25,000 nt of DNA from Chara braunii (lineage: Eukaryota; Streptophyta; Charophyceae; Charales; Characeae). Shown here piece by piece: positions 18,784 to 25,000 of the stretch. Each line of letters starts with the position of its first letter. The stretch's first letter is position 1. A model generated the notes under the pieces. It worked only from the letters and a program-made list of their open reading frames with translations. It was not told the origin of the DNA and searched no databases. A program made the translations under genes and the position numbers. The DNA lies in assembly GCA_003427395.1 (NCBI GenBank), contig BFEA01000520.1:204752-229751 (forward strand). Direction: 5' to 3'.

Positions 18784-19046
18784 TCTTTTATTTCCTGCCT
18801 TTCAAGAAACAGCAAGCCGTCTACCATTGTAAATTCATCCAAAGTCTTTTTGTCCTTTGCTTGGAATCTACAGATGATCTCAGACATAACTGAATCTTGC
18901 TGATAGGCATCCACCAATGATCGAGTCAAGTTGCTAGATATGCCAAATTCAGTCACTAGTGCGCCCAGATAATCCGCCCGTCGAGATAACGCATCAGCCA
19001 CTTTCTTGTACTCTCCCTTGATTGGATCAAGTTGATAGTCATACAT
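18780..19046 (-). pseudogene. Element D RNase H end and integrase linker, frameshifted at both ends
   Basis: This segment starts MYDYQLDPIKGEYKKVADAL, the normal end of RNase H, and runs on to LLFLERQEIKD. It overlaps the end of the upstream frame by a few bases (19039-19046), where one extra base shifts the frame, and meets the integrase frame at 18780-18783 through another single-base shift. Apart from those two shifts the coding is clean. Confidence 0.8.
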
Positions 19047-21474
19047 GTCTAATCACTTGAATCCATCGCTTGAGTGCGTCAGAGAGTACTGGCTGCGTCT
19101 TAATCCAAAGCAAGGTCTCATGGTCAGATCTCACATAGAAGAATCTGCCAAGGAGATAGTGTCTCCAATGTACCAGCGCTCTATACAGGGCATAGAGCTC
19201 ACACTCATAAATGGACTTAGCTAGTTTTTGAGATGGCATCTTTTTGCTCATATACTCGATAGGTCTCAACTTGGGCCCCTCCTTTTGCGCAAGGACCGCG
19301 CCTATGCCATATTGGTTGGCATCCGTGGTCACGACAAATGGCTTATCCGGATCAGGAAGTTTAAGAACTTCGTAGCGTGTCAGGGCATACTTCAATTTCC
19401 TGAAGGCCGCCTCACACTCTTCAGTCCACTCCCAAGGGGTGTCAAGTCGAGTTAGATCAGTTAATGGGGAAGCTATAGTACTATAGTTTTTCACAAACGG
19501 ACGATAGTAGCCTGTCATCCCCAAAAACGATCTTACCTCAGTCACAGTCTGAGGTCTGGGCCAGTCACGTATGCTGGCCACCTTAGCATCATCCGGCCTC
19601 GGTCCATCTGCTGAAATTTCATGACCCAGGTACAAGATCTTGGCGCGACCAAATTCGCATTTCTCCAAGTTAACATTGTGCTGGTGCTGTCTTAGGAGAC
19701 CTAACACTGTTTTCAAGTGCTCAGCGTGCTCCTCTACAGTCCTACTAAAGATGAGAATATCGTCGAGGTACACGACGATAAACTTGTCTAAGTAGTCATG
19801 AAAAATCTTGTTCATCGCGTGCTGGAACGTACCAGGTGCATTGCATAGTCCAAAGGGCATCACCACAAACTCGTACAGACCGTACCTGGTCTGAAATGCG
19901 GTTTTGTGCTGGTCCTCAGGCCTAATGGCAATTTGATGGTATCCGGACTTCAGATCTATCTTGGTGAAGTACGGGCATCCCTGCACTCTATCCAAGAGGT
20001 CGTTGATGCGGGGTAGGGGCTCCTCGTTCTTAACGGTGATGGCATTGAGGACCCTATAATCAATGCACATCCTCAAGGTACCTCCCTTCTTCGGTACGAA
20101 TAGGACTGGAGTGCCGTAAGGGGAGGTACTAGGCCGAATCCATCCCTTCTCTGTGAGCTCCTTGAGTTGGCGGCGAAGCTCATCTAACTCTGTAGGAGAC
20201 ATCCGATAGATTCGTCCTCTAGGTACCTTACTACCTGGGACAACCTCTATCGAATGGACAACCTCCCTTTCTACCACGCCTGTGGGCTCCTCAAAAAGGT
20301 CTGAATATTGTGCGACGACTAATTCTATCTCTGGGGGTGTTTTTACGGCCTCCCCTTTTTCAGAGACAAATACTAAGTACATGCCCTCCTCGCTATTCTG
20401 CTTATAATAGTTATAAAAACATGATTCACACATGCGCCCGTAGTTTTCTATAAGACTGCTGGCTTTGTACTTCTGCAATCTAACAGTTCTACCATTGGGC
20501 AATTTGTGGATCAACACCTTTCTATCCCCGTCAAACTGAGGTTGCGCGACCTCGAGGTAGTACATGCCTAAGAGCATATCAAAGGGCAGTTCGTCGCTAA
20601 CCATGAAGGAGATTTTATGGCTCACGTCCCCTCCTCCATAGGAGAAGGTACACACTACGTCCTTGACGTAGTCTTTTACCAACATTTGGTGCTTGTTGGC
20701 CAGCATAGAAGCTACAGTTCTGCTAAGCCGCTGCACTTGGTCCCCTAAGTGCAGTCTATCCACACAAGCACGACTGATGAAGTTCCGTGTAGAGCCTATG
20801 TCTGTGAAGGCGCCAACCTTGCGACCACCTACATCAACCTCTACCACGAAATGTTCACCCTTTGGACCTCTACTGATCATCGCCCAAGAGTCCCTGGGGT
20901 CCTTCCCTGNCCACTCAGTCTCTAACTCTTCTAGGGCCTCAGACACATCTCTCGAACAGAGCGTCGGTGGGTCTGAATGTGTCTGCGGGGCGATACGTGG
21001 GTCACTAGCCTTGGCCACCGCCTGAAGTGAGGAAGCCAACGTTACCACTTCAGTGTGAGTAAGAGCGGCTAAAACTCCTACTGGTCCGATATGTTTCCCT
21101 GCGAAGTGCTCGCAGAAGCACTGCCAGAGTTCGAAGATAGTCCCACCACCATTGGTGAGGCTACCCTCGTCAGGACTTTCTTGACACGTTCGAGACGTGT
21201 GGCCAAAGTTGCTACAGTTCATGCACGTGCCCCTAGCAACTCGGTCCCTCCAGACCTCGTACTCTAAACCAAGCTTTACCCAGGCGGGTGTTCCTTGGTC
21301 GCCCTGACCCGTGGACCGTACTACCTTCTTCTTCCCGGTCCCCCTAGCCTTTTCCTTGATGGGTGCTACGACTCCCCCATCCGAAGTCTCACTAGCCCCA
21401 TCATGCTCTGTCTCCTCCCCAAGGTCTAGGAAGTCGTCAATTTCTGTCGCCTGACCATCGTGGTCGACGAACAT
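19039..21474 (-). CDS. pol: Element D gag end, protease, RT and RNase H (811 codons)
   Basis: The longest open frame of the window. Residues 1-80 are the acidic/basic end of gag; 84-97 are a zinc knuckle (CMNCSNFGHTSRTC, exact CX2CX4HX4C). Protease follows with Asp225 in FTDIGST (Ile replaces the usual Ser) and PFDMLLGMYYLE. RT: RIYRMSPTELDELRRQLK, FVPKKGGTLRMCIDYR, motif A Asp507 (KIDLKSGYHQI), MPFGLCNAPGTFQ and catalytic YLDD at 569-572. Connection: FLGMTGYYRPFVKNYS. RNase H: Asp718 (VVTTDANQYGIGAVL), YECELYALYRALVHWRHY and RSDHETL. All RT catalytic residues are present. It begins after stops in gag and ends at a frameshift, so it would be part of a longer polyprotein. One N at 20910. Confidence 0.9.
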   Translation of the reverse strand: MFVDHDGQATEIDDFLDLGEETEHDGASETSDGGVVAPIKEKARGTGKKKVVRSTGQGDQGTPAWVKLGLEYEVWRDRVARGTCMNCSNFGHTSRTCQESPDEGSLTNGGGTIFELWQCFCEHFAGKHIGPVGVLAALTHTEVVTLASSLQAVAKASDPRIAPQTHSDPPTLCSRDVSEALEELETEWXGKDPRDSWAMISRGPKGEHFVVEVDVGGRKVGAFTDIGSTRNFISRACVDRLHLGDQVQRLSRTVASMLANKHQMLVKDYVKDVVCTFSYGGGDVSHKISFMVSDELPFDMLLGMYYLEVAQPQFDGDRKVLIHKLPNGRTVRLQKYKASSLIENYGRMCESCFYNYYKQNSEEGMYLVFVSEKGEAVKTPPEIELVVAQYSDLFEEPTGVVEREVVHSIEVVPGSKVPRGRIYRMSPTELDELRRQLKELTEKGWIRPSTSPYGTPVLFVPKKGGTLRMCIDYRVLNAITVKNEEPLPRINDLLDRVQGCPYFTKIDLKSGYHQIAIRPEDQHKTAFQTRYGLYEFVVMPFGLCNAPGTFQHAMNKIFHDYLDKFIVVYLDDILIFSRTVEEHAEHLKTVLGLLRQHQHNVNLEKCEFGRAKILYLGHEISADGPRPDDAKVASIRDWPRPQTVTEVRSFLGMTGYYRPFVKNYSTIASPLTDLTRLDTPWEWTEECEAAFRKLKYALTRYEVLKLPDPDKPFVVTTDANQYGIGAVLAQKEGPKLRPIEYMSKKMPSQKLAKSIYECELYALYRALVHWRHYLLGRFFYVRSDHETLLWIKTQPVLSDALKRWIQVIRHV

Positions 21475-22284
21475 TAGTTGACCGTTCTTCTTTCAGTCTT
21501 GGGGTAGTCTCTTCTTCCTATCATCTCCCTGACTCTGATGCGTGGATCCCAATTTTGCCTCTATATCTAAGGCCTTCTTGTTGAAAGAGGCGAAGTTGTG
21601 CTGCTCGACACAGGCCTCGTCTACCAGCTTTGTCCCGACCTATGAAGGCAAACATCTAAGGTGATCCGTAAGGAGTACCTGCTGGTCATAGCGCACACCA
21701 GGTACCACGAGCAGACGTTCTACGATGTCCGTCAACTCTCTAACATTCTTGTACCGTCTAGCACAAAGACTGTTGATTGCGTCGGTGGCCTTTTGAGCCC
21801 CTTGCGGGTCATGCCACCTGTTGTACACGGACCGTACGAACTCTTCCAATGTCTGGGCCTAGGCCCAAGCATCAAAGTTCTGACCGTAGCCCTGCTGCTG
21901 CACTAGGCCATTCAACCAGCGGGCTGCTGACCCCTTTAGAAAGGAGGCAGCCACAACAACTTCTTGCTCTGCCCTGGTAAGTTTGTGCCTCACATAGGTA
22001 GGCATCGTCCTTACCCAGGTATCCATGTCCTCATCCTTCTTCCTGTCGTCGGAGAAGGACTTAGGACTCAGCAAGGGTATCTTGGGCATCCACTGCATAG
22101 GCTGCATGGGCCCAGGGGCCTGCTGCAGTGGCTGCATGGCCACCGAAACAGGTTGCTGCTCACTAACCTGGGCCTGACTTGACAGTGGGACTGTAGTGAC
22201 CACTGTCGTGGATGGTACGGTTGAGACTCTATGAACCGGACCACTAGTTACTACCAAACCACCTGGAGGGGGCATGCCAAACAT
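21475..22284 (-). pseudogene. gag: Element D gag, truncated and with three in-frame stops
   Basis: Read leftward from about 22284: a Pro/Gln/Met-rich linker (MFGMPPPGG, QAPGPMQPMQWMPKIP), then the capsid domain (DTWVRTMPTYVRHKLTRAEQ, FLKGSAARWLNGLVQQQGYG), EEFVRSVYNRWHDPQGAQ, VRELTDIVERLLVVPGV and LRCLP. Stops lie in frame at 21857-21859 (TAG), 21640-21642 (TAG) and 21493-21495 (TGA), all in the same frame as the following 811-codon stretch. The match to the gag of element A is clear throughout. The N-terminal part seen in A is missing, cut at the junction with element E. Confidence 0.8.
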
Positions 22285-22537
22285 AGGTGAGAATGAAGGC
22301 CCTACCGGCGACAGCGTCACTAATACCTTTGTAATCTGTGAACAAGCCATCAACGAGATTGCTGAGCTTCGTGCGTCGCTGGCTTTTGACTTTCGAAGGC
22401 CTGCCCACGGAAACAAGGATTCTCGTCCAGCTCTGGACTCCGATGCTGATGACACGCACGAAGAAGAAGATCTCGCACCCGATCTGGATAGAACACAAGT
22501 CGACGTCGAAGATGAGGAGCCTATCAGGGAGTCATAG
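22274..22537 (+). other. Acidic open frame in phase with the element E nuclease frame
   Basis: The frame reads ...SVTNTFVICEQAINEIAELR, then a very acidic tail (SDADDTHEEEDLAP and DVEDEEPIRES) before TAG at 22535-22537. It is in the same reading phase as the nuclease frame that follows, with no other stop between them. It could be the N-terminal extension of the element E protein or a host exon captured at the junction. Its first bases overlap the antisense of D gag. I do not recognise a domain. Confidence 0.4.
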
Positions 22538-23515
22538 GGGGGCTGCCCAAGCGATCGGGTCCTCTGGAGCCTAGTAAGATTATGTCTGCCTCTCCGGGTG
22601 GGCAAAGGTGGACTGACCAACCCGGACATTGATTACCTCTATCGATTGCTTGTGATTGCGCTGATTGTTAGACGACAACTGCCCTGGTGTTCTAAATTCT
22701 CCGAGTATCTCGGTCACTTGCTCTTCTCCTCTTACGATTTCTGTACTTCCCCTCGTCTGGTGGTCTACTGTTTAGTCTCTCCTTTCCTTAAGCATTGTTA
22801 CGTAGGTTGCACCACTAGATCGCTGAAGGTAAGGTGGACGGAGCATGTTAATCGCTTGACGACATTGCATTCATCTGAAGTACGTAACCATAAACTGTAT
22901 ACTTGGTTACGCAGAATTGGTGCTCACCATTATGTAGCTCTCCCTCTTGCGGTGTTTGCTGTAGATGATTTGTTACATGCCGAGAAACGTATTATTAGCT
23001 ATGCGTCCCCTTATCTCAATTGCAGGCCTTCTAGTACTAAACGAAGAAATAAAAAACGTAGACCAGGTAAGAGGGAGAGGAGGAACAGGGCAAGGAAAAG
23101 GCTGGATACTATCCACTCTCAAAAACCCTCTCCTGAGTATGAACCAAAAAGGAATGGTATGTTGGCTCGGTTCATTTCCTCCATCCGAACATCGTCGATT
23201 TCTTTACTGCAGATTCTCAATGAATGTGTTCGGATGAGTGTGTCCTCCGTTACTGTAGTTTGCAAAGAAGGATCTGTATTATCTGACTCATGGAAGGTTA
23301 TCAAGCGGATGTTTGGTTCATCGATTTTGTGTAGCAGCCATGGGAGAGATCAACATAAACACTGCAGATCGTGGTTTGAGCAGGGTAGTGTCGTCCATGT
23401 TGAGAACATTATTCATTTTTGCTCTCGCGCTGAATCCCTCAAAGCCCCTCTAGGTCGACTACTAAGTCATCCGCCCGACCGGAAACTTCTGTACACTTGG
23501 ACGTTGGACAATTAG
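22538..23515 (+). pseudogene. Element E GIY-YIG endonuclease domain and basic linker
   Basis: The frame is open from 22538; numbering here is from the GTG at 22598. Around residues 55-145 a GIY-YIG fold is visible: VVYCLVSPFLKHCYVGCTT holds the YVG form of the YIG strand (68-70), followed by Arg79 and His83 (SLKVRWTEHV), catalytic Glu129 (LLHAEKRIIS) and Asn141 (SPYLNCRPSS). This arrangement matches the family's G-T-x-R-x3-H, Glu and Asn landmarks. A strongly basic, NLS-like run at 147-168 follows. The nuclease would nick target DNA for target-primed reverse transcription. The frame ends with TAG at 23513-23515 but continues in phase beyond it. Confidence 0.78.
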
Positions 23516-24088
23516 ATTGTTGCGTATAATGCGATTAGATGTTTTTCTAATAGGCATTCTCAGAGGTTGATTATCTCTGGTGTGATTCGCCGAAAGTTTG
23601 TTTTTTGTCCTCGTAAACGTTTGATTTTTCGCATCAAGTATTCGGACTGTGTGGTTAAAGCTATGGTTCGGGCAGTGTGTGCTCGCCTTATTCGGCTATC
23701 CCCCCTCCCTACCCCACTATCAGATATGATGGCAAGAAGAATGCGCGTGGTTTGGACCAAGCATCGAAGTGTGTTTGAATCATTGCATAACTTTCGTTCC
23801 TTCTCTCGCCTGGAGAATGTTCAATGTGTCTGCACGGATATCAGAATCAGATTTTGTAGCTTTCTTCAGTCTGATGTACTACCCTTCGACAGTTCTCCTA
23901 TGCCTGCTCTTTGTGCGTTCGCATCCCATCCCTCTGGAGCCTTCGAGCATGTTATGTTTAGATCTATGAATTCTGATTGGTTACCTTCTTGGATGAAGAA
24001 TTCTAGAAATATCCCCCTCCCCCCCACTCCTACAGTTGCCGTTCCCTGCGTCTTCAGATTCTCCAAACTCTCAAGGATCTCCCTCTAA
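23516..24088 (+). pseudogene. Element E CxC linker domain
   Basis: In phase with the nuclease frame after TAG 23513-23515: IVAYNAIRCFSNRHSQRLII, PRKRLIFRIKYSDCVVKAM, then RSFSRLENVQCVCTDIRIRF. The pair CVC (23825-23833) fits the CxC motif reported for the short domain between nuclease and RT in N-terminal EN+ Penelope-like elements. Coding signal leaves this frame within the C-rich tract 24010-24030 and continues in the next frame; the original frame closes at 24086-24088. Confidence 0.65.
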
Positions 24089-25000
24089 AAACTCCGGATT
24101 GGGCCTTCTCCATTCCTGACTCTCTCCTCTCCTCCTGTTTTATAACTCCTCGCTTCCCTAACGCTCATTCCTCTTCTTCCTCCTCCTCCTCCCTAGTCAA
24201 ACCCACTCATGTAACCACTAAACCATCTCTGCCTCTCCTCAAAGCCTTGCCGTTCTCTGAAGACAGCTTGCTTCTCGGCAAACAGCTCATGGATGGGCTG
24301 GTTCTGTCACCAGTAGACCACAATCCCGGAGACACCCTCTTCTGCTGTCCCGTTTTTTATAAATCCGGTATGGATACTCTATTCTTAAGAAAAACAGGCT
24401 TTAAGCAGTCCGACAATTCTGAAACTGACGTGCTCCATATCTGTCATGACACGTACCTTAAGGATTCCCTGGATGATATTGCAACATGGAATTCCAGGGG
24501 GACGCTAGGAAAGAGTTCTGCATTACCCAAGCACAAGGACGTTTGCAAATGGAGACCCATATGTCCTACGGCGTCTCAACCCACTGTTTCCGCATGCAAG
24601 AAGGTGACCGACTGCCTGAATGTACTTGTCAAAGCTCTTCCTAGTTTCCTGCACTTTAACCTATCTTGTACCAAGGATCTAGTACCCTCTCTTGATAGGA
24701 TTAACAAAAAAGTCACACACGGACATCAACTCCTCTGTGCCAACTTCGACGTTAAGGAGATGTTTACTAAACTACCGCATTCTTCTCTGCGAGACGCAGT
24801 CAGGTGGTTCATTAAGTATTTCCTATTACTTGGATTTGAAGGGGTGTGGGTTAAACGTAGAGGGAAAGGAGCGAGGTTGTCCTCTTGTAAATCCAGATTG
24901 GGATGGAGGTTCCTAAATTTTTCTTTGATAGAAGCATTTGTGAATTTCAACTTGCAATACTCCTTTCTAGCTATGGGTAAAGTGTTACAACAGACTGTAG
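24007..25000 (+). CDS. Element E reverse transcriptase, fingers and start of palm (open at the window edge)
   Basis: This frame is open from 24007 to the right edge, about 330 codons. It contains LKDLPLKTPDWAFSIPDSLL, a Ser-rich run, ALPFSEDSLLLGKQLMDGL, DTYLKDSLDDIATWN, RT motif 1/2 KWRPICP (24547-24567) with downstream LNVLVKALPSFL, and motif A NFDVKEMFTKLPH with catalytic Asp at 24748-24750. After that comes GVWVKRRGKGARL and the hydrophobic NFNLQYSFLAMGKVLQQTV, which in this family leads directly into RT motif B. The YxDD box lies beyond the window. The long clean frame suggests a fairly recent copy. No ATG start is expected because it is the C-terminal half of the element protein. Confidence 0.78.

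Larger units (their letters stand above)
16375..22284 (-). mobile_element. Element D: best preserved Ty3/gypsy chromovirus-like element, 5' truncated
   Basis: From right to left on the minus strand: gag without its N-terminus, an intact gag-end/protease/RT/RNase H frame, an integrase with one stop and flanking frameshifts, a chromodomain-like tail, a polypurine tract and the 3' LTR. The 5' LTR and gag start are absent; recognisable gag ends near 22284, where plus-strand element E sequence begins. Fewer breaks than in A, B and C suggest it is the youngest of the four LTR elements. Confidence 0.82.
22285..25000 (+). mobile_element. Element E: Penelope-like element with N-terminal GIY-YIG nuclease (Chlamys-type)
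   Basis: A GIY-YIG nuclease module comes first, then a basic stretch, a linker with a CxC motif, and finally RT motifs with the telomerase/Penelope look (motif A NFDVKEMFTKLPH). Canonical Penelope elements carry the nuclease at the C-terminus. The permuted order with a CxC linker is the published hallmark of the N-terminal EN+ clade (Naiad in animals; Chlamys in green algae, spike mosses and slime molds; Craig, Yushenova, Rodriguez and Arkhipova 2021). The copy has two in-frame TAG codons and one frameshift, and runs off the right edge. The left boundary is approximate. Confidence 0.8.

Noticed and set aside
21859-22629. A 256-codon minus-strand frame taken as one complete gag N-terminus
   Set aside because: Only the part up to about 22284 resembles gag; the Ser-rich rest is the antisense of the acidic plus-strand frame that is in phase with the element E nuclease.
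1-25000. CRISPR arrays, rRNA genes, tRNA genes, bacterial operons
   Set aside because: No regularly spaced identical repeats with unique spacers, no rRNA-like stretch, no cloverleaf candidates, and all recognisable coding is from eukaryotic retroelements.

Overview
The window looks like retrotransposon-packed, heterochromatin-type DNA from a green-lineage eukaryote. No host gene, tRNA, rRNA or CRISPR array could be recognised. Two points support the assignment: the LTR elements are Ty3/gypsy type with chromodomain-like tails, one with a primer-binding site close to the plant initiator-Met tRNA 3' end; and the last element is a Penelope-like element with an N-terminal GIY-YIG nuclease, a class (Chlamys) known from green algae, spike mosses and slime molds. 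A streptophyte alga such as Chara would fit, but that is a guess. Seven single N bases mark draft-assembly joins or polishing gaps.

Layout. Element A (1 to 4352, minus): gag only, with its pol beyond the left edge, a 264-bp in-frame tandem duplication that creates a stop, a 1.3-kb leader, a tRNA-Met-like primer site and a 1079-bp 5' LTR. Spacer 4353-4702: A/T runs and an orphan polypurine tract. Element B (about 4703 to 9794, plus): frameshifted gag fused by an internal deletion to the tail of reverse transcriptase (RT), then RNase H, integrase, chromodomain-like tail, polypurine tract and a 1168-bp 3' LTR holding a hairpin array and a 47-bp near-perfect inverted repeat. Element C (10722 to about 16374, plus): complete gag-protease-RT-RNase H-integrase-chromodomain order but riddled with stops and frameshifts, with RT active site YLDN. 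Element D (16375 to about 22284, minus): the best preserved Ty3/gypsy copy, with an intact 811-codon zinc knuckle-protease-RT-RNase H frame, a DD35E integrase and a 1010-bp 3' LTR; its 5' part is cut off. A and D are diverged members of one family. Element E (about 22285 to beyond 25000, plus): GIY-YIG nuclease, CxC linker and RT fingers/palm, running off the right edge.

The most interesting items are element E, and a module shared by the A and D LTRs: perfect heat-shock elements (HSE) next to a hairpin whose stem differs by compensatory changes, plus a second, sequence-conserved hairpin about 50 bp inside the LTR. All calls come from reading the sequence and the translated frames; no database search was possible.
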